This document shows positions 46,628 to 56,604 of a stretch of DNA of 64,000 nucleotides, one piece after another. Source of the stretch: an uncultured Lewinella sp. GTDB taxonomy: Bacteria > Bacteroidota > Bacteroidia > Chitinophagales > Saprospiraceae. The DNA is taken from assembly GCA_913057725.1 (NCBI GenBank), contig CAJXOS010000005.1, positions 29,403-93,402 of the forward strand. The letters are read 5' to 3'. Both the position numbers and the translations under genes were made by a program. Numbering within the stretch: the stretch's first letter is position 1; the number at the start of each line of letters is the position of its first letter. A model generated the notes under the pieces. That model searched no databases and had not been told where the DNA came from. It was given only the letters and a program-made list of their open reading frames with translations.

Positions 46628-49090
46628 TTATTCGTTCTTCAGTGCATTAACCGGGTTGGCTAATGCTGCTTTAATACTCTGTAAGCCTACCGTAACGAAG
46701 GCAATCAAAAGGGCTAAACCGCCAGCGGCAATGAACACCCACCAGGCAATGCCAATTCGATAGGCGAAGTTCTGCAACCACTGATCCATGAAGTAGTACG
46801 CTAAAGGCGAAGCAATGACCAGCGCGATGACTACCAACTTCAAGAAATCACTAGAAAGCAGCTGCACAATTCCGGTAGTTGAAGCTCCCAATACCTTGCG
46901 GATACTTATTTCTTTACGGCGTTTCTCCACCAAATAGGCGGCCAATCCAAACAATCCCATGCAGGCAATGATAATCGCTAGTACAGTGAAGAGGATAAAC
47001 ACCTTACGAGCAGTCGCTTCCTGGGTATACAGCTTGGCCCACTCGCGGTCCATAAAGAGATAAGACAATGGCACATCAGGTTGATGCTGACGCCACAAGC
47101 CTTCTATCTGCGTTAGAGTTCCTTGCGGGTTTCCAGCGCCTAAACGCACCGAAATTTGCGGTGTAACTCCGGCGCCACCTCCTCGGTCTGCATGTACCAG
47201 GAAGAGCGGAGAGATATCGTGGTGTAAGGATTGGAAATGATAATCCTGCAGCACGCCAACGATGCGGTACACTGCTGGGTTATCCGGATCAGGGTTTAAC
47301 CAACCATCAGAGGTAGTGAGCCGTTGACCGATCGGATCATCAAGCCCCATTTCACGAACGGCTGCTTCATTGACAATCAGTGATAGTGAATCGGCAAAGT
47401 CAGTAGAGAATTCACGACCTGCTACTAGATCCATCTGCATACAGTTTACGTACTGCTCCCCTACTACTAGTCCGCTACCAGTGGTCATCTCATCCGCGCC
47501 TGGTGGCTTAAAGGAAATACCGAAATAAAACTGCCCCGGGACGGCACTACAGCCACTGGCTGCTACCACTCCGGGTAGGTCTTGCATCTGATTAAGGAAA
47601 GTCTCCGATTGTTGAGGCGTCAGGCCACCGGTATTCTGTAAGGTGATAAGGCTCTCTTTACTGAAGCCTAATGCTTTATTCTGGGTGTAGCGAAGCTGTT
47701 GATAAATGAGGATCGTCGCTACAATCAAAAAGATCGAGATAGCGAACTGGCCAATCACCAAAACGTTTCGGAGTCCGCCACCTTTGGTGTTTTGTAGCAA
47801 GCGGCCTTGCAGCACTTCCAACGGACGGAAAGAAGAAATGAAGAAGGCTGGATATAAACCAGAAGCTACACCTGTAGCCAAGGCCAGGCTTACCAAAAGG
47901 CCAATATAGAAAGGAGACAAGAGCAGCATCCTGCTAAAGTCCTTTTCCGTCAGGTCGTTGAACCACGGCAGAGCTAAGCCTACCAATACTCCCGCAACGA
48001 TGGCGGCCAAACTACTAATGAGTACTGCTTCTGCCAGGAACTGTGTAATGAGTTGCCCCCGTTCGGAGCCTAGTGTCTTTCGGATGCCTACCTCACGGGC
48101 ACGCCCAGCGGAACGCGCTGTTGACAGGTTCACAAAGTTGATGCCCGCAATGACAATAATCAGCAGTGCGATTATAGAGAAGAAATACAAGCGATCTCTA
48201 GAACCAGGCACCTTAATCTCTCCCTCTAATTTAGAGTCGAGGTAGATGTCCTTCAGGTTATTCAGGGTATAGACATAGCCATTTCCTTGATCCTGATAGG
48301 TGGCATAATCCACACCAAAGTGATTGAGAATTTGCCCGGAAGCATACTTCACCACCAGATCGGGGAATTGCCGTTCCAACAAAGCCGGATCGGTTTGCTC
48401 ATCCAGGAGCAAATACGTCATTGCAGAGAAGCTGAGGAAATTTTGATCACCTTGCAGAAAATCCAGGCCAGAAGCGGCGCGCAGAAAATCAAACTCAAGG
48501 TGTGAGTTAGAAGGCATATCCGCGCAGACACCGCTTACCACATAGTCCTCATCGTTTTGGACACGCTCGATTACTTCACCAATAATGTTTTGGTTCGACC
48601 AGTTTGGGCCAAAGTACTTCTCGGCCATACTCTCGGTTAGTACGAGGGCGTTGCGATCGGTCAGTGCTTGATCAGGTTTCCCTAAGATGAGCGGAAGATC
48701 AAAGACCGCGAAAAAGGTACTATCCGCACCGATGATTTTGTCTTCCCGGAAAGTCTCCTGCCCTCTGCGAAGCAGTTGATTGGCGGGGCCAAAGTAGAAT
48801 AGACGAGTCGTTTCTTTGATCCCTGGATACTCCGACTTCATCGCCTCAGCGTAGCTGTGCGGAATGATAGCGTACTGGCGGCTACGATCTGGGTATTTTC
48901 GGTCGAGTGCTACTCGATAGATTTGATCGGCTTTCGAGAAGAAATTATCATAGCTCAATTCATCCCGGATATATATCACCAGGAAGAGAAAGCCAGCCAT
49001 ACCGATGGCTAGCCCCAGCATGTTCAGGAGTGTAAACCCAGGTTGACGCTGCAAATTGCGCCAGGCGATTTTGAGATAGTTTTTAATCAT
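46628..49090 (-). CDS. FtsX/MacB-family ABC permease 5
   Basis: 820 residues, the longest of the array. Motif 1 REVGIRKTLGSERGQL (about 333), motif 2 KEISIRKVLGASTTGI (about 724). The second periplasmic domain has a longer insertion (VGEQYVNCMQMDLVAGREFS, then a Gly/Pro/Asp-rich loop around DGWLNPDPDNPAVY). Ends NPVNALKNE, almost the same last ~70 residues as permease 7 (AGGLALLIAFVTVGLQSIKAA), suggesting the two share an ancestor. Confidence 0.92.
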   Translation of the reverse strand: MIKNYLKIAWRNLQRQPGFTLLNMLGLAIGMAGFLFLVIYIRDELSYDNFFSKADQIYRVALDRKYPDRSRQYAIIPHSYAEAMKSEYPGIKETTRLFYFGPANQLLRRGQETFREDKIIGADSTFFAVFDLPLILGKPDQALTDRNALVLTESMAEKYFGPNWSNQNIIGEVIERVQNDEDYVVSGVCADMPSNSHLEFDFLRAASGLDFLQGDQNFLSFSAMTYLLLDEQTDPALLERQFPDLVVKYASGQILNHFGVDYATYQDQGNGYVYTLNNLKDIYLDSKLEGEIKVPGSRDRLYFFSIIALLIIVIAGINFVNLSTARSAGRAREVGIRKTLGSERGQLITQFLAEAVLISSLAAIVAGVLVGLALPWFNDLTEKDFSRMLLLSPFYIGLLVSLALATGVASGLYPAFFISSFRPLEVLQGRLLQNTKGGGLRNVLVIGQFAISIFLIVATILIYQQLRYTQNKALGFSKESLITLQNTGGLTPQQSETFLNQMQDLPGVVAASGCSAVPGQFYFGISFKPPGADEMTTGSGLVVGEQYVNCMQMDLVAGREFSTDFADSLSLIVNEAAVREMGLDDPIGQRLTTSDGWLNPDPDNPAVYRIVGVLQDYHFQSLHHDISPLFLVHADRGGGAGVTPQISVRLGAGNPQGTLTQIEGLWRQHQPDVPLSYLFMDREWAKLYTQEATARKVFILFTVLAIIIACMGLFGLAAYLVEKRRKEISIRKVLGASTTGIVQLLSSDFLKLVVIALVIASPLAYYFMDQWLQNFAYRIGIAWWVFIAAGGLALLIAFVTVGLQSIKAALANPVNALKNE

Positions 49091-49162
49091 ACTGTTCGCT
49101 TAAGGTGGTATGTAAGAGTTCAACTGCAGGGCTTAGGTCATCCAAAAAATCAAGCAAATAAT

Positions 49163-51598
49163 CTATTCGTCACGAAGCGCTCCAATGGGGTTGGCTACAG
49201 CAGCACGTACGGCCTGGAAACTTACCGTCAAAAATGCAATGAGCAGCGTGATGCCAGCCGATAGCCCAAAAATCCACCAGTGGATGGGCGTCTGGTAAGC
49301 GAAGTTGGTCAGCCACTTCTGCATAATCAGATAAGCAATCGGAGAGGCCAACACCAAGGCGACTACCACTAGCACTAAGAATTCGCGAGAAAGCAAACCA
49401 ACCAGACTCTGGACACTCGCACCAAGGACTTTCCGAATACCTACTTCCTTGCGCCTTTGCTCGGCTGCATATACCGACAAACCAAACAGGCCAAGGCAGG
49501 CGATCAAGATCGCCACCATGGTGAAGGTGCTGATTATGCTGGATAAGGTCTGCTCTGTATCATAGAGTTTTGTCACCTCTTCATCCAAGAAGGAATATTG
49601 GAATGGAAGTCCTGGAAGTGTAGCCTCCCAGTGTTCATTTGCTTTCGCCAGGAACTGCTTATAATCCGTAGTTGAAATATCAGCAATGACGTATCCTAAG
49701 TCATCTGGATCTCCAGCAAACAGGGCAAATGGGCGGATCTCATCCGTCAGCTTTTGGCTGATGATATTCTCTGTAACGCCAATGATGGTCAGTTCGAAAT
49801 TCATTCCGGAGAACTCCGACTTCAAGGTGCTACCGATAGCTTCCTCCAGCGGTATTTGATACTGCTCCAAAACCTTCTCATTCACTACCACACGAGCGTG
49901 GGTATCGTCCTCGCTAATGTCTTCTGGCCCTACCATACGGCCGGATATCATGTCTACTTTGAGTACGTCCAGGTAGTTTTCATCCACATAATTGAGCCAC
50001 ACGATCTGGGCCTCCTGCATGGTTTCTCCGTCTTTGTACAATGCCATATCGCGCAGCAAATACTGCACCGGCGTACTTACGGTAGAAGTGGCGTTTTGCA
50101 CTTCTGGCATGCGTAGTAATCCATCCCGGAAGGTGGATAAATCATGCCCCTCCTCAGCTCCTTGCAGATCGAAGACGATCTTCTGTTCTTTCTCATAGCC
50201 CAGGTCCTTGTTGAGCATGAAACTCACCTGCGTATGAATAACTACTGCAGCAATTACCAATACAGAAGCCACCATCATTTGGCCCACAACAAGTCCTTGC
50301 CGCAACCATGATGCTCTCCCCTGATTTGTACTCCAATTGTTGAATAGCGCCAATGGTTTGAACGCCGATAGATACAAGGCCGGATAACAACCTGCAAGCA
50401 AGCCGGTGAGCACAGCAATACCAAGTAGCAACAGCCAATTAGAAGGGGTAAAATTCAAAGCGATTCCTGCACCTGTCAGATCATTCAGCGTTGGCATCAG
50501 CAGGTGAATAATTGGTACCGCTAAGCCTACGGATAGGAAAGAAAGCAACAAGCTCTCCACTAAAAACTGGTTGAAGAGTGCCCCTCGTTGAGCACCTACC
50601 ACTTTGCGAACTCCAACCTCTCGCGAGCTACGCGTTGCTCTAGCTGTAGTAAGGTTCATGAAGTTGATACAGGCTACCAACTGAATAAAGACCGCGATGA
50701 TCAACAGTAACCTTAAGAAAACCGGACTTGTGGTACCTGCCACATCTGCAGAAAGGTCGGCACGGGTATGAATCTCTCGTATGGGTTGTAGGTGCAGGAC
50801 CTTGTCCATTTTAGCCTCTTTGAGCTGATCACCACCGTGCACTTGAAGGAATTTTGGAAGCTTAGCGGCTAAAGCTTCTGGTTGGGTACCGGGCGCTAAC
50901 TTTAGGTAGGCGTACAAGAAATTGTTGCCCGCCCAACTGTTGTTTCCTCGCACGAACTGCCCCAGATCACCCGCATTCATGCTTAAGAACATATCACTCT
51001 CCAAGTGCGTAGAACCCAAACTGTAGTCAATAACCCCTGTCACTTGGAACGGAGCAGCATCCCCCCAGTCGCCTACTTCAATGGTTTCGCCCATAGGCGA
51101 TTTATCACCAAAGTACTTCTTGGCCAGTCGGTCAGAGATAACAATGGAGAAGGGCTGATCCAGTGCATATTCCGGATTGCCCTCAATGAAATGATACTCT
51201 AATATTTGGAAGAAGGTACTATCTACATAGTAACCAGGTGTCTCGTAATATGCCTCTTCGCCAATTCGAATCAACTGCTGTTCTACGCCAATGGGCGGGC
51301 AAGCACGAGCGGCCAGTTCCACCTCCGGAAAATCAGCTTGGATAGCTAGTGGAATGGGCGGAGAGCAGGTAGCCATATGCGTCCAATCGGAAGCACCACC
51401 CAAGGACAAGTCCGTTCGGACCCGCACGATATTCTCCACTTCCGCATGGTGTTTATCGTAGCTATTATGATGCTGCACATAGAGTACCATATACAAACAG
51501 CAAATAGTACCCAGCGTAAGGCCCAATAGATTGATAGCACTGAAGGTCTTGTGACGCGACAGTTTCCGTAGGGCAATTTTCAAATAATTAAACAGCAT
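49163..51598 (-). CDS. FtsX/MacB-family ABC permease 4
   Basis: 811 residues. The first membrane helix contains two adjacent Cys (TLGTICCLYMVLYVQHH). Motif 1 REVGVRKVVGAQRGAL (about 325), motif 2 KEVGIRKVLGASVQSL (about 717). The first periplasmic domain carries CPPIGVEQQLIRIGEEAYYE and a Gly-rich NAGDLGQFVRGNNSWAGNN segment not seen in its neighbours. C-terminus NPIGALRDE. Upstream gap to permease 3 is 88 bp, the largest inside the permease run. Confidence 0.92.
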   Translation of the reverse strand: MLFNYLKIALRKLSRHKTFSAINLLGLTLGTICCLYMVLYVQHHNSYDKHHAEVENIVRVRTDLSLGGASDWTHMATCSPPIPLAIQADFPEVELAARACPPIGVEQQLIRIGEEAYYETPGYYVDSTFFQILEYHFIEGNPEYALDQPFSIVISDRLAKKYFGDKSPMGETIEVGDWGDAAPFQVTGVIDYSLGSTHLESDMFLSMNAGDLGQFVRGNNSWAGNNFLYAYLKLAPGTQPEALAAKLPKFLQVHGGDQLKEAKMDKVLHLQPIREIHTRADLSADVAGTTSPVFLRLLLIIAVFIQLVACINFMNLTTARATRSSREVGVRKVVGAQRGALFNQFLVESLLLSFLSVGLAVPIIHLLMPTLNDLTGAGIALNFTPSNWLLLLGIAVLTGLLAGCYPALYLSAFKPLALFNNWSTNQGRASWLRQGLVVGQMMVASVLVIAAVVIHTQVSFMLNKDLGYEKEQKIVFDLQGAEEGHDLSTFRDGLLRMPEVQNATSTVSTPVQYLLRDMALYKDGETMQEAQIVWLNYVDENYLDVLKVDMISGRMVGPEDISEDDTHARVVVNEKVLEQYQIPLEEAIGSTLKSEFSGMNFELTIIGVTENIISQKLTDEIRPFALFAGDPDDLGYVIADISTTDYKQFLAKANEHWEATLPGLPFQYSFLDEEVTKLYDTEQTLSSIISTFTMVAILIACLGLFGLSVYAAEQRRKEVGIRKVLGASVQSLVGLLSREFLVLVVVALVLASPIAYLIMQKWLTNFAYQTPIHWWIFGLSAGITLLIAFLTVSFQAVRAAVANPIGALRDE

Positions 51599-51686
51599 AA
51601 TCCTTTGTTTTTGGCGCTACATAAATCGGGTTTTAGTGGGGTGTCAATCGTTTTTTGTGTGCTTGAGTTGGGTTGTAAAAAGGGAC

Positions 51687-54113
51687 TTACTCGTTGCGGA
51701 GCGCCTCAACCGGGTTAGCCAGGGCTGCCCGCACTGCCTGTCCACTGACCGTCAGTAAGGCAATGACCAGGAGTACAATTCCACCAATGACAAAGGTGGC
51801 CGGATGTACATCAACTCGGTAAGCGAAATCGGCAAGCCAGCGGTTCATTGCCCACCAGCTCAGTGGAGCTGCCACCAGAATAGAAATTCCCAATAGACGG
51901 ATCATATCCTTGGAGAGCATGGCCCATAATTGACCAACAGACGCTCCCAGTACTTTGCGCAAGCCAATCTCCTTACGACGCTGACGCACCATAATGGCAG
52001 TAAGGCCAAATAGCCCCAGACATGCGATAAAGATGGCCAAGCCTGTGAAGGACTGTAGCAAGGCACTGGTACGATCCTCATTGAGGTACTGCCCTGCCAG
52101 CGATTCATCCAGAAAACTGTAATCGAAATATTGGTCTGGGAATCTAGCCTTCCAGCTTTCCTGCAAGAACGGCACTACACCACTCAGCTGCGCTGGATTG
52201 ATTTTCACTCCTACTTCATAGTACAAACCCGAAACTGGCGCCAACACCATCGGCTGTACTTGATCGTGAAGAGAGTGCGTATGGAAATCGCGAACGACAC
52301 CCACGATCTCTGCATCAGCATTGTTCACCCCTAAAATAATATGATCGCCTACCGCTGTTGCCGGATCACTATGCCCCAAGTCTCTGGCTAGCCTCTCATT
52401 AATAACAATCGGCCAATTCGCATTTTCCTCCTGGATACGGTCCTCCATGAGACGTGCATCGGCTGCTGATATAAAGCGGCCTCCTAACATTTGGAGGTCG
52501 TAGGTCTCAGCGTAATGCTCGTCCACAGGCTTGATGCCCATTTCGGTCGTACTATTCTTTGGATCTTGCCCTTTCGGGTAATAAGAGGTATTCAAGCGAT
52601 TACCGGAAGTAGGTGCTCCCAGGCTAAAGCTTACAGACTCGATACCAGCATGACGGCTCCATTCTTCGCGCAACTGCGCATCCAAGCCAGGCTCTCCCAT
52701 TGCCACCTGCACAATTGCATCCTGACGGAAACCCAAATCCTTATTCTTCAAAAACTCTAACTGGCGAGACACCGTGATGGCGCTACAAATCATAAGTAGC
52801 GTGATCACGAACTGAGCCAAAACCATAGCTTGTCGCAGACGACCTTGTCCACGATTACTCACCAGCTTACTATTACCCAAAACTTCTTGCGGACGTTTAC
52901 GGGCGATAACCCAAGCCGGATATCCGCCAGCCACTAGACTGACGAATAACAGGCTGAGCAAAACAAAACTCCAAACAGAAAGATCGGCGAGACCGCCGAA
53001 GTATATATCTCTTTGCAATAGCTCTTCTACCTGCGGCAGTGCCCATTGCAAACAGAGTATGCCGCCCGTACCGGCTAGCAAACTCAACACCAGGGCTTCA
53101 CCCCAGTTTTGCAGCCAAAGCTGATTACCACTTGCTCCCAGCACTTTGCGCATGCCAATCATCTGACTCTTGGTCAGGTTTTGTGCCAAGGAAAGATTCA
53201 CAAAATTGAAGCAGGCCATGAGTAAAATGAGTAGACCAATTGCTGCCGCAACCCACAAGTAAGTCGGGTTGACCGTTGAAGTACTCGTCAGGCCATCAAA
53301 GCGGGTATCAAAGTGAATATCGACAGCAGGCTGCAGCTCCAACCGATGTTGAAAGCCTTCATCTTCTCCGCTCATGTACTTATCTACAAATCCAGCCAGG
53401 CTTCGCTCGTACTGGGCAGGCGTTTCGCCAGCAGCTAATTTTACGTAGGTGGCTCCGCCAATACTGACTCCCCAACTGGTGCGGTCAAAGCCGTGTAACT
53501 CTTCTGGCAAAGTAGCCAATGACACCAGCACATCTGGTTGAAGGTTAGCACGGGTTTGATCAGGGAATACTCCAGCGATATTGACTTGTAAATCCGTATT
53601 TACATTAAGCGTTTTTCCTACCGGATTTTCTTTTCCGAATAGACGTTCTGCGGTAGAGCTTGATAAGAGTGCTTCACCAGGCTGGGCTAAAACCGCTGGG
53701 TTAACTGCAGGCTTACTTTCGTAATCAAAAATTTGCAAGAATTCTTCATCCGCAAACACGACCTCCTCCAGGCGTTGGTGATCCTGGCCAGGCACGCGTA
53801 CAATGCCGCTACCTTGATAGTGGATACCAGAAACATGAGCGAGACCAGGGATTTCGTTGCGCAGGGCAGCAGGCACAGGATAGGGGTTCCCTTCGCTATA
53901 GTCCACTTCTCCCTGGTTCGTACTGACGATCACCAGGCGGTGAATGTTTTCTGCTCCCGCATAAGATCGATCATAACTCAATTCTTGACGGATGAACAGG
54001 AAGATGACCAGCACAGCCCCAATACCAATTGTCAGCCCCAGTAGGTGAATACTGGTGAACAATGGGCTATTGCGCAATTGTCGGAATATCGTCTTAAGGG
54101 TGTGTTGTAGCAT
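51687..54113 (-). CDS. FtsX/MacB-family ABC permease 3
   Basis: 808 residues. Motif 1 is QMIGMRKVLGASGNQL (about 319), lacking the acidic residue before I-G; motif 2 is KEIGLRKVLGASVGQL (about 717). First helix LTIGIGAVLVIFLFIRQELSYDRSYAG. Here both motifs are near copies of each other (RKVLGAS twice), which shows the internal duplication of the protein most plainly. C-terminus NPVEALRNE. Confidence 0.92.
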   Translation of the reverse strand: MLQHTLKTIFRQLRNSPLFTSIHLLGLTIGIGAVLVIFLFIRQELSYDRSYAGAENIHRLVIVSTNQGEVDYSEGNPYPVPAALRNEIPGLAHVSGIHYQGSGIVRVPGQDHQRLEEVVFADEEFLQIFDYESKPAVNPAVLAQPGEALLSSSTAERLFGKENPVGKTLNVNTDLQVNIAGVFPDQTRANLQPDVLVSLATLPEELHGFDRTSWGVSIGGATYVKLAAGETPAQYERSLAGFVDKYMSGEDEGFQHRLELQPAVDIHFDTRFDGLTSTSTVNPTYLWVAAAIGLLILLMACFNFVNLSLAQNLTKSQMIGMRKVLGASGNQLWLQNWGEALVLSLLAGTGGILCLQWALPQVEELLQRDIYFGGLADLSVWSFVLLSLLFVSLVAGGYPAWVIARKRPQEVLGNSKLVSNRGQGRLRQAMVLAQFVITLLMICSAITVSRQLEFLKNKDLGFRQDAIVQVAMGEPGLDAQLREEWSRHAGIESVSFSLGAPTSGNRLNTSYYPKGQDPKNSTTEMGIKPVDEHYAETYDLQMLGGRFISAADARLMEDRIQEENANWPIVINERLARDLGHSDPATAVGDHIILGVNNADAEIVGVVRDFHTHSLHDQVQPMVLAPVSGLYYEVGVKINPAQLSGVVPFLQESWKARFPDQYFDYSFLDESLAGQYLNEDRTSALLQSFTGLAIFIACLGLFGLTAIMVRQRRKEIGLRKVLGASVGQLWAMLSKDMIRLLGISILVAAPLSWWAMNRWLADFAYRVDVHPATFVIGGIVLLVIALLTVSGQAVRAALANPVEALRNE

Positions 54114-54168
54114 GTTTTAAGGATTGGCACTTTTGTAATAATGAAAGATTCTAGGCAACTCGAATCGC

Positions 54169-56541
54169 CTAATCGTCTTTCAAGCGATCTGCCGGATTCA
54201 CCAAGGCTGCCTTTATACTTTGCACACTAATCGTGGCTAAAGCGATAAACAAGGCAATACCTACTGCGATACCGAAAACGATCCAGGGCAGATTGATTCG
54301 ATAGGTGAAATTCGAAAGCCACCCTTCGGTGAAATAAGCGCCCAGTGGTATCGCCAGTAAGCCACCCAAAACGATGAGTAACATAAACTCCTGCGATAGC
54401 CAAAGCCAAAGCTGTGCTACCGAAGCACCAAGCACCTTGCGAATAGAAATTTCCTTGGCGCGGCGCTCAGCGAGGTATAGCGCTAAGCCCAACAAGCCTA
54501 AAGCGGATAGGAATACTGCAAGACCAGCGAAGAGCAAGGCTACCGTTCCGATAAAATTGGTATGGCTGAACTTGCTAGAGTAGGTCTCCTCTACAAACTC
54601 GTAGTTGAACGGAGTATTTGGATCGTGTTTTTCAAAGATCGGCCCTATTGCAGCAAGCGTTTGATCCGTTGGCTGATTGGCATTCAAACGCATCAAAAAC
54701 ACGCTTCTCCAACCGGGGTTATAGATAAACACGGTAGGGCGTACCGGCTCAAAAGGCGTTTCCATAATGATATCCTCAGTAACACCAATGATGCGGAAAT
54801 TGACATCGTTCCAGGTAAGCTGAGTAGCCAATGGATCATCAAGACCCATGCGCTTTACGGCAGCTTGATTAACAATCATAGCCAGTGTATCCGCTCCATT
54901 ACCGCGGAATGCCCGGCCTTCTGCCATATCAATCTCAAGCGTTTTAAAATAGTCGGCACTCGTAGCGATAAAAGCGAAACTTACACTCTCTTCTTCGCCA
55001 CGTCCTGGCCAGTAGATATTCCCCATGTTCGACCAGACGCCGGTGATTGGGCTACCCGATGCACTTACGTATTCAACGGTGTTGCTGGCAAGGAGCTCAG
55101 TCTTGATCGCATCGAAATTAGGATCTAAGCCCGGCGTATTAGGTACACTTAGGAGGTGTTCTTGATTGTAGCCCATATCTCGCTCTTGCGCGTACTTCAC
55201 CTGCTTATGGACAATAAGGCTACCGGCGATCAAGGCAATAGAAACGGTGAACTGAGAACACACTAAAAGTCGACGACTCCACATGTTCGTGCCACGGCCC
55301 GTTTGGAAGCTCTTTTGCAAAACAGACTTAGCTTCAAAACGAGTGAGGAAAAATGCTGGGTAGCTACCGGCCAGTAAGGTAGTGAGCAATAGTACACCAA
55401 GCGATGACAACCAGAACAAGGATGAATCAAACGGCAGAGAGATCTGCGAATCGACCAAAGTATTGAAGTGTGGCAACAGTAGTGCTAGCAGTATCACAGC
55501 AAGCGTAAATGACAACATCATCGTAACACCAGCCTCACCGAGAAACTGAGTGATCAAGGTACTACGTTGTGCGCCTACCGCCTTGCGAACTCCAACCTCC
55601 TTGCTTCGTTTCTCTGCGCGAGCAGTGGTGATGTTGACGAAGTTTACGCAAGCAATCAATAGCACTAACGCACCAATAATACCGAAGAGGCGCACGTACC
55701 GGACAAGGCCATTCACGGCCACCCCGTTTTCAAACTCGCTGTATAAATGCCACTGATGCAATGGATAAACACCAAACTTTGACACGGAGAACTCACCTTC
55801 CCTTTCCAGGAAAATATCCCTGTGCAAATCGCGCACTGCTTGCGCATCCCCTCCTTCTTCCATTTGGAAATAGATCTGGAAGGACTGATTACTCCAATTA
55901 TTAACAGCATCAGCCACCCATGGCTCACGCTCTTCTTTTAGGAGGTGCGGCAATAGGTAATCAAACTGCCAACTAGACTGTGCCGGTGGGTCAGTGATAA
56001 TGCCAGTCACCTGCAAATTGAGGTTGTCGTCGATGGTGACGCTTTTCCCCATTGGGTCAGCGGTACCGAATAATTCTTCGGCAGTTGATTCAGTAAGAAT
56101 GATTTGGTTGGGCTGAGACAGAGCTGTCTCGATATCTCCCTGAAGAACAGGGAAAGTGAAGATCTTCAAAAAGTCAGGCTGCACATGGTAACCATATTTC
56201 AGAAGCCGGGTCTCCCCTTTCACCAAACTCTTGGTCGTCCCCCAATCGGTAATAGCCACATGCTTTACACCTGGTGTTTCACTCCGTAGCACATCCGCCA
56301 TCGGATACGGAAGCGCAGGGAAGGATTGCATATACTCACCTGTTGGGGTAAAATCATGGTACCCTTGATAGATATCTCCCGCATTAGCGTGGAAAGTATC
56401 AAAGTTGGAGTGGTACTGCACCCACAATGCACTTAGCATTGCGACAGCTAGCCCTACAGCCATACCCACGATATTGATGGTACTGTAACCTTTGTTTTTC
56501 CAGAGTTGCCGCCAAGCGGACTTTATGATGATCTTTAACAT
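54169..56541 (-). CDS. FtsX/MacB-family ABC permease 2 (recent duplicate of permease 1)
   Basis: 790 residues, the same length as permease 1 and aligning to it end to end without gaps that I can see, for example RAEKRSKEVGVRKAVGAQRS versus RAEKRSKEVGVRKTVGAGRG, and TGRGTNMWSRRLLV in both. Motif 2 KEISIRKVLGASVAQLW (about 697). C-terminus NPADRLKDD, an acidic ending shared only with permease 1. Most differences are in the first ~130 periplasmic residues (SFPALPYPMADVLRSETPG versus SGSSLPYPMAAVLRDETPG). Confidence 0.93.
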   Translation of the reverse strand: MLKIIIKSAWRQLWKNKGYSTINIVGMAVGLAVAMLSALWVQYHSNFDTFHANAGDIYQGYHDFTPTGEYMQSFPALPYPMADVLRSETPGVKHVAITDWGTTKSLVKGETRLLKYGYHVQPDFLKIFTFPVLQGDIETALSQPNQIILTESTAEELFGTADPMGKSVTIDDNLNLQVTGIITDPPAQSSWQFDYLLPHLLKEEREPWVADAVNNWSNQSFQIYFQMEEGGDAQAVRDLHRDIFLEREGEFSVSKFGVYPLHQWHLYSEFENGVAVNGLVRYVRLFGIIGALVLLIACVNFVNITTARAEKRSKEVGVRKAVGAQRSTLITQFLGEAGVTMMLSFTLAVILLALLLPHFNTLVDSQISLPFDSSLFWLSSLGVLLLTTLLAGSYPAFFLTRFEAKSVLQKSFQTGRGTNMWSRRLLVCSQFTVSIALIAGSLIVHKQVKYAQERDMGYNQEHLLSVPNTPGLDPNFDAIKTELLASNTVEYVSASGSPITGVWSNMGNIYWPGRGEEESVSFAFIATSADYFKTLEIDMAEGRAFRGNGADTLAMIVNQAAVKRMGLDDPLATQLTWNDVNFRIIGVTEDIIMETPFEPVRPTVFIYNPGWRSVFLMRLNANQPTDQTLAAIGPIFEKHDPNTPFNYEFVEETYSSKFSHTNFIGTVALLFAGLAVFLSALGLLGLALYLAERRAKEISIRKVLGASVAQLWLWLSQEFMLLIVLGGLLAIPLGAYFTEGWLSNFTYRINLPWIVFGIAVGIALFIALATISVQSIKAALVNPADRLKDD

Positions 56542-56604
56542 GGTATTAGATTCTTGGAGGTTACGACCTCGCCCGTACGAGACAAGACCAAAAAGTAGCT
56601 GATG

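Noticed and set aside
54124..54140. TTGGCACTTTTG on the plus strand between two permeases
   Set aside because: Faces away from the permease genes and lacks the -12 GC.
54562..55128. 188-codon plus-strand frame inside permease 2
   Set aside because: Antisense to a conserved permease; the same position in permease 1 is not open over this length.
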